Shown: positions 17,171-27,583, numbered from the stretch's first letter. The stretch: 64,000 nucleotides of DNA from Crocinitomicaceae bacterium (GCA_030727405.1 JANRBR010000011.1:129715-193714), one strand, 5' to 3'. The notes: generated by a model from the letters alone, not told the origin. A program made the numbers and translations.

Positions 17171-18298
17171 GGCGAAGACAGAGAAGGAAGACAACCAGTG
17201 ATCAATGTCGTAATTTCCTTTTCCAATGCTCTCTTGTGCATAATCCCACATGTCGTTCATCGCTTTCACCCACTCCTTTTTAGTGGACTCATCTAATGTG
17301 CCTTCTGGCAAGGACTTTAACATTCCATTTAAGCACCAAATTCGGTTTAAATGGTATCCATCCCAATGTGATTCGTATCCATCGTGTTTTTCGGAACGTT
17401 TGATCTGCAATGGACTTTTAACATTTGCCGCAACAAATAAGTCTGGACAAAATCCCTTGCTCCATTTTACAAATTTTTCGGGCTTCATGATTTTACGCAT
17501 CAAATCAGCCACTAATAAACTTGCTGACATGAAATCATATTCATAAGGCTCTTTTGTAATAGCGACATTTTCTAAATTTCCATAATATTTCATGGCAGCA
17601 GATGAAACCACTTTTTGCAACTTTTTATCACCAAAAGCCACCGCGTAATCGTAAGCAAATGATAAACCCATTGCTGGACTATCATGGCTACCTGATAATT
17701 CCACTTGATTCACTTGTTTCCATACAATGGTATGAACTTGAGCGATGTATTTCGTCAAAGGCATTAGGTTTTGCAGCCATTCCTTCGCCATTGGATCATC
17801 CCAAGAATGCAATTCATCCGCTACTTTAAGCGCCCATGATTGTCCGTAAGGAAATTCAAACAAACCATTTTCGTGCGAACGCACATATTCCACTTCCTTT
17901 AAAATGTTCTCTGCTGTAAAGCTTTCACTAAGGCGTTGACGCAATTCTTCCGCTTCAGGAATGTTGGGATGTGATTTTAGTATTTTGATCATGCACCAAT
18001 GGTTGTGCACAGAACTATGCCAGTCATAACAACCATAGAAAGATGGCCAAACATCTTTGGGTCCATCGGTATCTCCCTTTTTTCGAATCGCACGAAAATA
18101 ATAGTGCGGACTTGATTTTGAAGCGCAATCGAGGGACAATTTAGCAAAGTAGGAGGCGCCTTCATCCGATAAAGTATAGCGTCCATCCGGTAATTTATTC
18201 ACCAGTTGATTTTCTCCTGTATTTAGGATAAACCCGGAGGATTCTTGACCAAAGGACGAAAATCCAAGTAAAAGAAGAGCGAAGAGTAAGTGCTTCAT
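17153..18298 (-). CDS. DUF2891 family secreted protein
   Basis: I recognise the DUF2891 pattern: WPSFYGCYDWHSSVHNHW near residue 90, SGSHDSPAMGLSFAYDYA in the middle and ESHWDGYHLNRIWCLNGML toward the C-terminus. The alternating helices resemble an (alpha/alpha) barrel of carbohydrate-active enzymes, but no activity is established. A signal peptide (MKHLLFALLLLGFSSFGQ) directs it to the periplasm or outside. Length is 381. It lies 20 bp downstream of the membrane-protein gene at 18319 and is probably cotranscribed with it; the 3' end overlaps cmk. Confidence 0.82.
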   Translation of the reverse strand: MKHLLFALLLLGFSSFGQESSGFILNTGENQLVNKLPDGRYTLSDEGASYFAKLSLDCASKSSPHYYFRAIRKKGDTDGPKDVWPSFYGCYDWHSSVHNHWCMIKILKSHPNIPEAEELRQRLSESFTAENILKEVEYVRSHENGLFEFPYGQSWALKVADELHSWDDPMAKEWLQNLMPLTKYIAQVHTIVWKQVNQVELSGSHDSPAMGLSFAYDYAVAFGDKKLQKVVSSAAMKYYGNLENVAITKEPYEYDFMSASLLVADLMRKIMKPEKFVKWSKGFCPDLFVAANVKSPLQIKRSEKHDGYESHWDGYHLNRIWCLNGMLKSLPEGTLDESTKKEWVKAMNDMWDYAQESIGKGNYDIDHWLSSFSVFALIGYD

Positions 18299-18318
18299 AG
18301 AGGATAAGATTAGGTCAA

Positions 18319-19653
18319 TTAGTTCGTTGGCGCTTTGAATCCATTTTTCATAATAGCCAACGATTCTTTTCCAATTCCAACGATGGAAATAATGTTTAAC
18401 GGGAATTCCAAAAGAACGTGAGAGAAACTCAAAAAGAACAACAAACTCAATCCTAATGAATAATCATAGGTATAGAAAACGCTTGCGACCACCCAAAGCA
18501 AAATCACAGCAGCAAAGCGTAATTTTGGTACTTGGTGCCAACGAATCACTTCCGTTTTACTAAACCAGTTCAGGTAATGGTATAAATAAGCGAATGCAAT
18601 AAAACGCATCAACATGATGCCAACGGTTGAATTATACACAATAGAAGCGTATTTCTCCAAGGAGAAACCTGAGAAAATTTTAGCAGGCATTGGCTTCATT
18701 TGGTATTCGTTCAATACCTCTGGCTTCAAATACAAAGCTAAAATATTATCCGCCTGGAAATTCGGATTAATGGGTTGCTTGTTCATGACGTAAGCGGCAT
18801 TTGGTTTTTTATTGAGGCTATCGATGATTTTCTTTAAGTCCGCCTTCGCAATAAACTGGTACTGCGCATTTGCATCCTTGAAGTCTTTTTTATTGACAAA
18901 GGCAACGAAATCTGCATTGGTATAGATCGGGTCTTCTATTAGGTTGAAATGATCCATGATGCTAATGTTCGTTGCATAAAAACCATCTCCTTTCGCATAA
19001 TGGGCATCCTTCCCGAATTTTGAGATGGGTGCTTTTGTATCAACAGGTAAAGCAAATACAAGCAATAAGGGAACAACTACGAATCCAACCATTTGCCACA
19101 TGCCAGAAACGCTTCTTGTTTTCAAGGAACCAAACAACATGAACAATCCTGTAAACAGGTATACGTGAATCAACGTTGGCACCAAAGATGTCAAGGCGAA
19201 AACCGTTGTGCTTTCTGCATTCGAGGTGGAATTATCCGGACTCAACCAACCAGAAACGAATACATACAAGAACAAGATGGCTATGATCTTCACGAAAAGG
19301 TTTTTCACCAAAGCAAATAAAATGGAGCTAAACAACGCGAAAACCAAGAGTTTATCAAAAAGATTCATTTTCACGAAGTAGTCGTACACTTCGAGACTCA
19401 CACCGAAATCTTTCGCAAATGCGGCATAAGACAATAAAATCCCAACAATCAATAAAATCAAAAAGTCATATTTGCCTTTTGAAAAATAATTTCGGTCGTG
19501 CAACCAACTGATTTCGGTTAAATAATGTAAAGGGCCTAAATAGGCGTACGCCAGTAAGAACGTTTCAAATGGAAAAAAGTATGCAAGTACAGCTGTAATG
19601 AGCATTAATCCAATGTTGGCGTAATTGATTTTGTCTTCTCTTAATGCATTCAT
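18319..19653 (-). CDS. Polytopic inner-membrane protein of unknown function
   Basis: About nine transmembrane helices are visible, with a soluble loop of ~130 residues in the middle (roughly 210-340). Histidines lie at membrane edges or within helices: H43 and H52 (GPLHYLTEISWLHDRNYF), H359 (FAYLYHYLNWF), H373 and H412 (FFLSFSHVLLEFP). Such spaced His-aromatic motifs recall membrane di-iron enzymes or the Brp/Blh carotenoid-cleavage family, but I cannot assign it. The ATG at 19653 is 20 nt after a TAAATTTG motif. It is probably cotranscribed with the DUF2891 gene. Confidence 0.75.
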   Translation of the reverse strand: MNALREDKINYANIGLMLITAVLAYFFPFETFLLAYAYLGPLHYLTEISWLHDRNYFSKGKYDFLILLIVGILLSYAAFAKDFGVSLEVYDYFVKMNLFDKLLVFALFSSILFALVKNLFVKIIAILFLYVFVSGWLSPDNSTSNAESTTVFALTSLVPTLIHVYLFTGLFMLFGSLKTRSVSGMWQMVGFVVVPLLLVFALPVDTKAPISKFGKDAHYAKGDGFYATNISIMDHFNLIEDPIYTNADFVAFVNKKDFKDANAQYQFIAKADLKKIIDSLNKKPNAAYVMNKQPINPNFQADNILALYLKPEVLNEYQMKPMPAKIFSGFSLEKYASIVYNSTVGIMLMRFIAFAYLYHYLNWFSKTEVIRWHQVPKLRFAAVILLWVVASVFYTYDYSLGLSLLFFLSFSHVLLEFPLNIISIVGIGKESLAIMKNGFKAPTN

Positions 19654-19672
19654 GATTGTGAATTTTATCTAA

Positions 19673-19680
19673 CAAATTTA
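19673..19680 (-). promoter_or_regulatory. -7 promoter element TAAATTTG
   Basis: TAAATTTG on the minus strand, 20 nt upstream of the ATG at 19653 and directly downstream of the parC terminator. Confidence 0.5.
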
Positions 19681-19695
19681 ACGAAAATAATAGCT

Positions 19696-19724
19696 AAAAA
19701 AAAGCCATCGAAAATTCGATGGCT
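19696..19724 (-). terminator. Rho-independent terminator after parC
   Basis: On the minus strand a stem AGCCATCGA / TCGATGGCT with a 4-nt loop is followed by eight T residues. It closes the parE-parC transcript. Confidence 0.85.
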
Positions 19725-19737
19725 ATATAGAAAGATT

Positions 19738-22431
19738 CTAAAATAATTTAATCTGATCCTCGTTGTCCTCTTCTTCTTTTTTGGTCAAATCCCATTCCAT
19801 GCTTGGAGTTGGACCTTCTTCGTCTTCTTCCAGGATTTCTACCTCTTCTTCATTGATGGACTCTTTTGGTTTTTGATCTGGCCAAGGTTCTGGACTTTCA
19901 TCAACGGGATGCGTCAAAACAATTTCTTTGACTTTCAGCTTCGTCATTTGATTTCCCTGTGCTTTCATTCCTTTGACATCAATCAAATCTGCAAGATTCA
20001 CGACGTTGTCTGGAAGGTTCTTCGTTTCCTTCAGCAATTTATTGTAAACTATCTTCGCCTCTGGACGATATGCTGTCGAAACAATGTCCATGAAGGAACC
20101 TGCTGATTCACTGATGAACGACACACGTTTATCTGAAAGAACTTCGCAAATGAAGCGTTTGACATAGTGCAATTCTTTCTCAGCGTCGAAATAAACCGTT
20201 GTAATTGGACGATCTTGGATCCATTTTTCAATGTGAACCATGTCTTCGTCGAAATGCGTCGCTAAATCGAAAGAACTCAAGCGGTATTCCCCATTGCGGT
20301 ACAAAGTCAAAATGCGGTCATCACCTTTGAATGAACCAAGGAACTTCCCTCTTCCTTCATCGTTGAGACGTCCGACAATTCCATCGTACCAAATCTTACG
20401 TGCGGCCAACGTGGATCCACCGACTTCTTTTTGAACGATTTTCTGAATGATTTCCTTCGTCACTCGATTTCCAGCCGAATTCCGTCCTTTGATGAGCAAT
20501 TCACCTAAATCGACATCGAAACGCAAACGTTTTAAATGCGGTCTTGGACGCAACAATACCGTGATGACTTCACGCTCACCATTCGGATGAACCGAGAAAT
20601 AAAGCATCTTCGATCCTTTTGCACCTTTGGTTAAATCGTATTCTGAATCACGTGTGATGGAATTCACGTAGAAACGTTTCATCATCGTCGGACCACCGAT
20701 TCCATCTTGATAGAACAAGTGGTAAATGGTACGCGTGTCTCCTTTTTTCCAAACGCTCGCAAAAATCAAGTCCTTCCCAACAAATTTCTTATCGGAAACT
20801 TTTGTGACCATCATTTTACCGGATGCAAAGAAACAAATGATGTCGTCAATTTCCGAACAATCCCCAATTGGTTCGTTTTTCTTCAATCCGTAACCGATGA
20901 ATCCTTCTTCGTAATCCACATATAACTTGCGGTTCGCGATGATTACCTTGGTCGCACTGATGTTGTCAAATACTTTGATTTCCGTTTTACGCTCTTTTCC
21001 AGCACCAAAACGTTTCTTTAAATCCTTGTAATAATCGATGGCGTATTCAACCAAGTTATTCAAATGCGCTTTCACCACTTGAATTTCCTCTTCGATTTTC
21101 AATAAGGCATCATCTGCTTTCGTGGAGTCAAATCGCGTGATACGAATCATTGGGATTTGCGTCAATTTTTGCAAATCTTCATCTTCAATGCTCCGAATCA
21201 ATTGTTTTTTGAATGGCTCAAATCGTTTGTATAAATAGACATACAAGGTCTCTCGGTCACTATAGTGCTTAAAGTCGATGTACATCTCATTGTTGATGAA
21301 CAACTTCTCCAAAGTCGAGAAGTGCCATTGTCGTTCAAGCTCATCTAAGCGAATCTCCAATTCCAGTTTTAACAGGCGAACCGTATTATCGGTATTGATC
21401 TTTAAAATCTCTGTAACACCTAAAAACCTTGGTTTTTCACCATCAATAATGGATGAATTGGGTGCCATGGATACTTCGCAGTCGGTAAAGGCATAAAGTG
21501 CGTCGATTGTCTTGTCTGGAGAGACTCCAGGGAACAAATGCACAATGATCTCTGCCTCTGAAGAAGTATTATCTTCAATTTTCTTAATCTTGATTTTCCC
21601 TTTATCGTTGGCTTTAATCACCGACTCAATCAAGGATCCAGTTGTTGTTCCGAAAGGGATTTCATGAATGGTCAAGGTTTTATTATCGACCTTTTTGATC
21701 TTCGCACGAACGCGTACTCGTCCACCGCGTAATCCATCATTGTACCCTGTGAAATCAGCCATTCCTCCGTTGGGAAAGTCGGGAAGCAACTCCACTTTTT
21801 TTCCTCTCAAGTGATTGATGGACTGATCAATGAGCTCGATGAAGTTGTGCGGTAAAAACTTACACGCCATTCCCACAGCAATTCCTTCTGCTCCTTGCGC
21901 TAACAAAAGAGGGAATTTCATAGGAAGTTGCTCCGGCTCCTTGTTTCGACCGTCGTAACTCAACAACCAGTTTGTGGTCTTTGGATTAAACGCCACATGC
22001 AACGCAAACTTTGATAAACGTGCTTCGATGTAACGAGGAGCAGCTGCACCATCACCTGTCAAGGTATTCCCCCAGTTTCCTTGGCAATCGATCAACAATT
22101 CTTTTTGACCCAATTGAACCAATGCGTCCCCAATGGATGCATCGCCATGAGGGTGGTATTTCATGGTGTTCCCAATGATGTTCGCCACCTTATTATAGCG
22201 ACCATCTTCCAATTCCTTCATGGAGTGAAGGATGCGTCGTTGCACCGGTTTCAATCCATCATTTAGGGCTGGTACTGCGCGTTCTAGGATTACATAACTG
22301 GCATAGTCCAAGAACCAATTCTCATACAATCCACCGACAGGAATGATTTTCTCATCCACTTTCTTGTTTTCAAAAGGATTGTGTTCATCCCCCAAGGATT
22401 GATTTATGTCTTCAATTTCGTCTTCAGCCAT
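19738..22431 (-). CDS. parC: DNA topoisomerase IV subunit A
   Basis: This is the type IIA topoisomerase cleavage subunit, which decatenates daughter chromosomes. The N-terminal winged-helix/tower region starts with YENWFLDYASYVILERAVP; KPVQRRILHSM and GDASIGDALVQLGQ form the quinolone-interacting region, and the catalytic Tyr lies in AAAPRYIEARLSKFA. A degenerate beta-pinwheel C-terminal domain and an acidic tail (EEEVEILEEDEEGP) follow. Length is 897. It starts 3 bp after the parE stop. The neighbouring parE and lack of a canonical GyrA box favour ParC over GyrA. Confidence 0.9.
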   Translation of the reverse strand: MAEDEIEDINQSLGDEHNPFENKKVDEKIIPVGGLYENWFLDYASYVILERAVPALNDGLKPVQRRILHSMKELEDGRYNKVANIIGNTMKYHPHGDASIGDALVQLGQKELLIDCQGNWGNTLTGDGAAAPRYIEARLSKFALHVAFNPKTTNWLLSYDGRNKEPEQLPMKFPLLLAQGAEGIAVGMACKFLPHNFIELIDQSINHLRGKKVELLPDFPNGGMADFTGYNDGLRGGRVRVRAKIKKVDNKTLTIHEIPFGTTTGSLIESVIKANDKGKIKIKKIEDNTSSEAEIIVHLFPGVSPDKTIDALYAFTDCEVSMAPNSSIIDGEKPRFLGVTEILKINTDNTVRLLKLELEIRLDELERQWHFSTLEKLFINNEMYIDFKHYSDRETLYVYLYKRFEPFKKQLIRSIEDEDLQKLTQIPMIRITRFDSTKADDALLKIEEEIQVVKAHLNNLVEYAIDYYKDLKKRFGAGKERKTEIKVFDNISATKVIIANRKLYVDYEEGFIGYGLKKNEPIGDCSEIDDIICFFASGKMMVTKVSDKKFVGKDLIFASVWKKGDTRTIYHLFYQDGIGGPTMMKRFYVNSITRDSEYDLTKGAKGSKMLYFSVHPNGEREVITVLLRPRPHLKRLRFDVDLGELLIKGRNSAGNRVTKEIIQKIVQKEVGGSTLAARKIWYDGIVGRLNDEGRGKFLGSFKGDDRILTLYRNGEYRLSSFDLATHFDEDMVHIEKWIQDRPITTVYFDAEKELHYVKRFICEVLSDKRVSFISESAGSFMDIVSTAYRPEAKIVYNKLLKETKNLPDNVVNLADLIDVKGMKAQGNQMTKLKVKEIVLTHPVDESPEPWPDQKPKESINEEEVEILEEDEEGPTPSMEWDLTKKEEEDNEDQIKLF

Positions 22432-22434
22432 GAT

Positions 22435-24321
22435 TTAGGATGCAATTTCTATTTCGTCTTCGATTGATGCCGCTTTGTTTTGCTCAGCCGGATCTTTTTC
22501 CACACGTAAATTATCAATAATAAAATCTTGTCGTTCCTGCGTATTCTTGCCCATGAAATAAGACAGAATCGAATCAATCGAATTGTCTTTTGTCAATAAC
22601 ACAGGCTCCAAACGAATATCCGCACCAATGAAATGAATGAATTCATCCGGCGAAATCTCCCCGAGACCCTTGAATCGTGTGATTTCAGCCCCTTTACCGA
22701 TCTCTTCTATGGCATTGCGGCGCTCTTCATCTGAATAGCAATAAATGGTTTTCTTTTTGTTTCGAACACGGAACAACGGTGTTTGCAAAACATATACATG
22801 GTTGCGTTTCACCAAGTCAGGAAAGAACTGAAGGAAGAAGGTCAACAATAACATGCGAATGTGCATACCATCCACATCGGCATCGGTTGCAATCACGATT
22901 TTATTGTAACGCAAATTATCCATGTCGTCCTCAATGTCCAAAGCTGCCTGAATGAGGTTGAATTCCTCATTTTCATACACCACTTTCTTGGTCAAACCAT
23001 AACAATTCAGTGGCTTACCACGCAAGGAGAATACAGCCTGCGTATTCACATCTCTTGATTTCGTAATGGATCCACTCGCTGAGTCACCCTCCGTAATAAA
23101 GAGCGTCGTTTCTTCTCGCTTATCGTCCTTCAAATCAGTTAAGTGCGTTCGACAGTCGCGCAATTTCTTGTTATGTAAATTGGCTTTTTTTGAACGGTCA
23201 CGGGCAATTTTGCGAATGCCAGCCAATTCTTTTCGCTCGCGTTCCGACTGTTTGATTTTCTTTTCAATCGTATCTGCAACATCCGGATTTCGGTGCAGGT
23301 AGTTATCTAGTTTGTCCTTCAGGAAGTCATTGATGAACGCACGCATCGATTTTCCGCCTGGCTCAATCTCTTGAGACCCAAGTTTTGTCTTTGTTTGCGA
23401 TTCGAATACAGGCTCAATGACTTTCACCGCAATCGCCGCCACAATCGACTGTCGAATATCGGATGCTTCGTAGTTTTTGTTGTAAAAATCACGAATCACC
23501 TTAGCAACGGATTCGCGGAAAGCACTTTGATGCGTTCCTCCCTGAGTTGTATGCTGTCCGTTCACAAAGGAATAATAATCTTCCCCGTAGGTTCTTCCAT
23601 GCGTAAAGGCTACTTCAATATCCTCGTCTTCCAAGTGAATAATTGGATAAAGTGGATCCCCGTCCATGTTGTTTTCCAACAAATCCTTTAATCCATCTTT
23701 GGATTGAAATTTCTCGCCATTGTAATACATGGACAATCCACGATTCAAATAGCAATAATTCCACATCATTTTATCTAAATACGCTGTCTTGAATGCGTAT
23801 TTCTTGAAAATCGTCTCATCCGGAATGAATTCTACATACGTTCCATTTCCTTCATCTGTTTTTTCGATGGCATGTTCTTTCACCAGTTCTCCCTGAGAGA
23901 ATTCAGCTGCTTTCTTTTCTCCCTCACGAACAGAGTAGACCATAAAATGAGAGGAAAGCGCATTTACAGCTTTTGTACCCACCCCATTTAATCCAACTGA
24001 TTTTTTAAAGGCCTTGGAGTCGTATTTTCCTCCAGTATTCATTTTGGACACCACTTCCACCACCTTTCCAAGAGGAATGCCTCGTCCGTAATCTCGAACG
24101 GATACTTTTCCGTCCTTGATTTTAATGTCCACACGCTTTCCATTCCCCATAACGAATTCATCGATGCAGTTATCGACCACTTCTTTTACCAGGATGTAGA
24201 TTCCATCATCAGCGGCTGCACCATCCCCCAGTTTCCCGATGTACATTCCAGGTCTGAGTCGAATGTGCTCCTTCCAATCGAGGGAACGTATATTATCTTC
24301 AGTATATTGATTTTCTGCCAT
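22435..24321 (-). CDS. parE: DNA topoisomerase IV subunit B
   Basis: This is the GHKL ATPase subunit partnering ParC. The ATP-binding motifs are [18 protein letters not shown] and [13 protein letters not shown]; the TOPRIM domain has [11 protein letters not shown] and [29 protein letters not shown] is in the C-terminal TOPRIM region. The ATG at 24321 ([14 protein letters not shown]) gives 628 residues; an upstream in-frame start would cover the TATTTTTG promoter motif at 24348. It is the first gene of the parE-parC operon, divergent from efp. Confidence 0.92.
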   Translation of the reverse strand: MAENQYTEDNIRSLDWKEHIRLRPGMYIGKLGDGAAADDGIYILVKEVVDNCIDEFVMGNGKRVDIKIKDGKVSVRDYGRGIPLGKVVEVVSKMNTGGKYDSKAFKKSVGLNGVGTKAVNALSSHFMVYSVREGEKKAAEFSQGELVKEHAIEKTDEGNGTYVEFIPDETIFKKYAFKTAYLDKMMWNYCYLNRGLSMYYNGEKFQSKDGLKDLLENNMDGDPLYPIIHLEDEDIEVAFTHGRTYGEDYYSFVNGQHTTQGGTHQSAFRESVAKVIRDFYNKNYEASDIRQSIVAAIAVKVIEPVFESQTKTKLGSQEIEPGGKSMRAFINDFLKDKLDNYLHRNPDVADTIEKKIKQSERERKELAGIRKIARDRSKKANLHNKKLRDCRTHLTDLKDDKREETTLFITEGDSASGSITKSRDVNTQAVFSLRGKPLNCYGLTKKVVYENEEFNLIQAALDIEDDMDNLRYNKIVIATDADVDGMHIRMLLLTFFLQFFPDLVKRNHVYVLQTPLFRVRNKKKTIYCYSDEERRNAIEEIGKGAEITRFKGLGEISPDEFIHFIGADIRLEPVLLTKDNSIDSILSYFMGKNTQERQDFIIDNLRVEKDPAEQNKAASIEDEIEIAS

Positions 24322-24347
24322 TTCGAATCTTAAGATTTTCGGAATAA

Positions 24348-24355
24348 CAAAAATA
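24348..24355 (-). promoter_or_regulatory. -7 promoter element TATTTTTG for parE-parC
   Basis: TATTTTTG on the minus strand, 27 nt upstream of the parE ATG. Confidence 0.5.
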
Positions 24356-24503
24356 ACTTTTAGAAGGACTAAAAACACATCTAAAGCCTCTTTTTTATGA
24401 ACGAATTTCCGTTGATAAAGGCCTTTGATTCAAGAACTAAGTGTAAAATCCAAAATAATGAAAGTGGCCTTGCTGCAATTAAAATCATTTTGCGTGTAAA
24501 CAA

Positions 24504-24533
24504 TTGTGTTTTCGGCTCAAAATCCTATCTTTG
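24504..24533 (+). promoter_or_regulatory. efp promoter TTG-N19-TATCTTTG
   Basis: TTG (24504-24506) and TATCTTTG (24526-24533) are separated by exactly 19 bp, a canonical Bacteroidota promoter, 22 nt upstream of the efp ATG. Confidence 0.7.
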
Positions 24534-24554
24534 CCACCAAATTTGAATTGAACC

Positions 24555-25121
24555 ATGGCTAATACTTCCGACATCCGAAATGGATTGTGCATCCGTCACA
24601 ATGAAAAACTTTATCAAATCATCGAATTTCAACACGTTAAACCAGGAAAAGGACCTGCGTTTGTTCGTACGAAAATGCGTCAAATAGAATCCGGAAAGGT
24701 GATTGACAACACATTTTCTGCTGGACACAAAATCGATCCAGTTCGCATTGAGAACCGTGAATACCAATACTTATATCAAGAATCAGAATCCTATGTTTTC
24801 ATGAACAATGAGACATTTGAGCAAGTGAATATTCCTTTGAAAATGGTTGAAAAACCTGGATTTCTACAAGAGGGAATGACGGTAAACATCCTTTTTCACG
24901 CGGAAGAAGAAATGCCATTGGTCGTTGAATTACCGATGTACATCATCTCTGAAGTTACCTACACAGAGCCAGGTGTCAAAGGCGATACCGCTACAAACTC
25001 GATGAAGCCAGCAACGATTGCAACCGGAGCTGAAGTACGTGTTCCTTTGTTCATTGACAATGGCGAGGTGATTAAAATTGACACGCGCACAGGCATCTAT
25101 GTGGAGCGCATCAAAAAATAA
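24555..25121 (+). CDS. efp: Translation elongation factor P
   Basis: EF-P relieves ribosome stalling at polyproline stretches. The three beta-barrel domains are recognisable; domain I has the tip loop KPGKGPAFVRTK with Lys32 at the site modified in many bacteria. GVKGDTATNSMKPATIATGAEVRVPLFI is the EF-P signature region, and the C-terminus (GEVIKIDTRTGIYVERIKK) is typical. Length is 188. gcvT starts 37 bp downstream with no terminator, so cotranscription is likely. The modification enzyme is not in the window. Confidence 0.95.
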   Translation: MANTSDIRNGLCIRHNEKLYQIIEFQHVKPGKGPAFVRTKMRQIESGKVIDNTFSAGHKIDPVRIENREYQYLYQESESYVFMNNETFEQVNIPLKMVEKPGFLQEGMTVNILFHAEEEMPLVVELPMYIISEVTYTEPGVKGDTATNSMKPATIATGAEVRVPLFIDNGEVIKIDTRTGIYVERIKK

Positions 25122-25158
25122 TTGAAATTTACCAACTGAACAACGTTAACAGCAAACC

Positions 25159-26241
25159 ATGAAAAATACTGCACTTTCACAAAAACACATTGATCTAGGA
25201 GCTAAAATGGTTCCCTTTGCTGGATACAACATGCCTGTTCAATACGAAGGTGTGAATGCCGAACACGAAACCGTTCGAAATGCAGTTGGCGTTTTTGATG
25301 TTTCTCACATGGGTGAATTTGTTTTGAGAGGCCCAAATGCTTTAACATTGATACAAAAATTTGCATCCAATGATGCATCGGTTTTAGTGGATGGAAAAGC
25401 GCAATATTCATGCATGCCAAACGGCAAAGGCGGAATTGTAGACGACTTGATCATTTACCGAGTGAACTCAGAAGAATACTTTATTGTCGTTAATGCTTCC
25501 AATATTGAAAAGGATTGGAATTGGATTTCCTCTTTGAACGATTTAGGCGTTGAGATGGAAAACCTTTCAGATCAATATAGTTTATTGGCCATTCAAGGAC
25601 CAAAAGCAGCGGAAGCGATGCAATCTTTAACAAGAATCGACTTATCTAATATGACATATTACACTTTTCAATATGGCACTTTTGCAGGCATTGAAAATGT
25701 GATGGTTTCAGCAACTGGCTACACAGGTTCTGGCGGATTTGAAGTCTATGTTAAAAATGAAGACGCGAACAAACTTTGGGATGCTGTTTTCACGGCTGGA
25801 GCTGATTTTGGCATCAAACCAATTGGACTTGCAGCGCGTGATACGCTTCGTTTAGAAATGGGCTTCTGTTTGTATGGGAACGACATCGATGACACGACTT
25901 CTCCGATAGAAGCAGGATTAGGATGGATCACCAAATTCACGAAGGATTTCACGGATTCTGAATTTCTTGCAAAACAAAAAGAAGCAGGTGTCACAAGTAA
26001 ATTAGTCGCTTTCGAAATGATTGATCGTGGAATTCCTCGTCACGATTACCCAATTTTAGATGCTGAAGGAACAGTCATTGGAAAAGTGACTTCCGGAACA
26101 ATGTCCCCAAGCATGAAGTTAGCCATTGGACTTGGATATGTTACCGTCGATCACAGCAAATTAGAGAGCGAGATTTTCATTGAAATTCGTGAAAAAGGAG
26201 TGAAAGCCAAAGTTGTAAAGCTGCCATTCTACAAGGCATAA
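25159..26241 (+). CDS. gcvT: Aminomethyltransferase (glycine cleavage system T protein)
   Basis: This enzyme transfers the methylene of the lipoyl-bound aminomethyl group to tetrahydrofolate and releases ammonia. Typical blocks are [50 protein letters not shown] and the C-terminal [21 protein letters not shown]. Length is 360, full. H- and P-proteins are not nearby; lpdA, which would supply the L-protein, lies 12 kb away. Its 3' end overlaps the convergent GDPD-like gene by 13 bp. Confidence 0.94.
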   Translation: MKNTALSQKHIDLGAKMVPFAGYNMPVQYEGVNAEHETVRNAVGVFDVSHMGEFVLRGPNALTLIQKFASNDASVLVDGKAQYSCMPNGKGGIVDDLIIYRVNSEEYFIVVNASNIEKDWNWISSLNDLGVEMENLSDQYSLLAIQGPKAAEAMQSLTRIDLSNMTYYTFQYGTFAGIENVMVSATGYTGSGGFEVYVKNEDANKLWDAVFTAGADFGIKPIGLAARDTLRLEMGFCLYGNDIDDTTSPIEAGLGWITKFTKDFTDSEFLAKQKEAGVTSKLVAFEMIDRGIPRHDYPILDAEGTVIGKVTSGTMSPSMKLAIGLGYVTVDHSKLESEIFIEIREKGVKAKVVKLPFYKA

Positions 26242-27029
26242 CCTCTTTCAACGAGTGCATTTCTTAGGTCGTCTGAAAGAATCCCCGTTGGATTTTTTCT
26301 AAATGCTTGACGAATCCCTTTGACGGAACGAATGTCGTACAAATAAATGCTGCGATTTTGTTCTTTTATCCAATCAATATCTGATTTTGAAATGGAAGCA
26401 TTGCGCACCACCAATCCATTTATCAAGGGGTGATTAAGTAGCACCTTTTTACCTTCACTAAGTTCATCAGTAGAATACACCACATGGTATTCATCCGTCA
26501 ATGCATTCAACCAATATTCGTTTGAGCAAATGAGTATGATTTGACTGGAATAGGATAATACTTGTTCATTCAAAGCCTCCAAAAGCAAGTCGAAATCGAT
26601 GAATTTATTTTGACACGAATTCATGTGTTTGATATCAAGAAAAAGCACTTGATGCTCCTGTAAAAGCGGAACAACATCGGATAATTTGACTAAGCGTTCT
26701 TTTTTGTAGGTATTGTAAGCAAGTTCCTTTAATTGATCATCATGAAGATCCGCGACACAGCCCGTTCCGTTTGTTTCCGCTTCCAACAATTCATCATGGT
26801 ACAACCAAAGCGTTCCATCTTTGCTCATTCGAACGTCTACTTCTACCCCATTTGATGTTGGCAAATTCAACGCAAGGGAAACGGCTTCTTTTGAGTTATC
26901 GTGGTAAATGGATTGACTCATACTTAATCCCATGCCTGCGTGACCAAAAACCAGGATCTTTTTCACTTCTTCACTTTTTTGACAAGCAAAGAGAAGAAAA
27001 ACCAACATGAATAATTTAACGAATCGCAT
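26229..27029 (-). CDS. Glycerophosphodiester phosphodiesterase-like lipoprotein
   Basis: A lipoprotein signal ([18 protein letters not shown], lipobox Cys) is followed by a GDPD/PI-PLC-type TIM barrel. [19 protein letters not shown] matches the metal-binding E-x-D and catalytic His segment, and VLFLDIKH the next metal ligand strand. The usual N-terminal His-Arg pair reads GHAGMG, so the Arg is missing. A TTG 12 nt further upstream is in frame, but the ATG at 27029 gives a clean lipobox signal. It overlaps the upstream gene by 14 bp. Activity is uncertain because of the missing Arg. Confidence 0.75.
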   Translation of the reverse strand: MRFVKLFMLVFLLFACQKSEEVKKILVFGHAGMGLSMSQSIYHDNSKEAVSLALNLPTSNGVEVDVRMSKDGTLWLYHDELLEAETNGTGCVADLHDDQLKELAYNTYKKERLVKLSDVVPLLQEHQVLFLDIKHMNSCQNKFIDFDLLLEALNEQVLSYSSQIILICSNEYWLNALTDEYHVVYSTDELSEGKKVLLNHPLINGLVVRNASISKSDIDWIKEQNRSIYLYDIRSVKGIRQAFRKNPTGILSDDLRNALVERGYAL

Positions 27030-27516
27030 ACTGCAGGCCAAGTTTAAAATGATAATTCCATGTTAGGTTTCGATGTGCTTGCGACAGGTATTCAAAGGTT
27101 TCGAGCGTCGGACCAAAGCTCAATTCTTGAAAAAATTGAAAAGGACTACCCATGCTCATGCGATACCCCATGGAGGCATGCGTGTAATTAAATCGCGTAC
27201 CAAATACATAGGAGTCCATTCCAACATGCACCACAGGACCTAATCCAAGTTTCTTTAATGGAAATCGCTTCGAATAATCAACCATAAGGGAGGAAGCAAA
27301 TACCGTTTGACGCGCCTTTTGAGGTGAAAATCCGATGCTTAAAGCAACTTGATTGTTTTTTGATGAATTGAATTGAAAACGCAAAGATGAAAATTGATTG
27401 AATTTTTGCAGTTCATAAGTCAACCCAATATTCCAAGTACCCACGCCCGTCTTAACCTGCGCGGTTATCCCGAATGAAAAGTAAAGAAACAAAAAAACAA
27501 AAAAGGTCCGAATCAT
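27016..27516 (-). CDS. Small secreted/outer-membrane barrel-like protein
   Basis: I do not recognise a named family. The 166-residue protein has a signal peptide (MIRTFFVFLFLYFSFGITAQ) followed by alternating hydrophobic/polar strands with aromatic girdles (SMGYRMSMGSPFQFFQELSFG) and a C-terminal strand ending in YAIR, resembling an 8-stranded outer-membrane barrel. The ATG at 27516 is chosen; a TTG at 27525 is also in frame. It overlaps the GDPD-like lipoprotein gene and is presumably cotranscribed, hinting at a shared envelope-lipid role (inference). Confidence 0.6.
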   Translation of the reverse strand: MIRTFFVFLFLYFSFGITAQVKTGVGTWNIGLTYELQKFNQFSSLRFQFNSSKNNQVALSIGFSPQKARQTVFASSLMVDYSKRFPLKKLGLGPVVHVGMDSYVFGTRFNYTHASMGYRMSMGSPFQFFQELSFGPTLETFEYLSQAHRNLTWNYHFKLGLQYAIR

Positions 27517-27554
27517 CGCATACAAAGTTGCTGAAAAATCATAAGAGTTTGAGC

Positions 27555-27583
27555 AAAAAAAAATCCCGTCATTGACGGGATTT
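27555..27583 (-). terminator. Rho-independent terminator after gdhA
   Basis: On the minus strand a perfect 10-bp stem AAATCCCGTC / GACGGGATTT with a 3-nt loop is followed by a T-run (A-run 27555-27563 on plus). Confidence 0.9.

Noticed and set aside
24379..24503. Possible riboswitch or small RNA between parE and efp
   Set aside because: No stable multi-helix structure or known aptamer motif was apparent; the region is explained by two divergent promoters.
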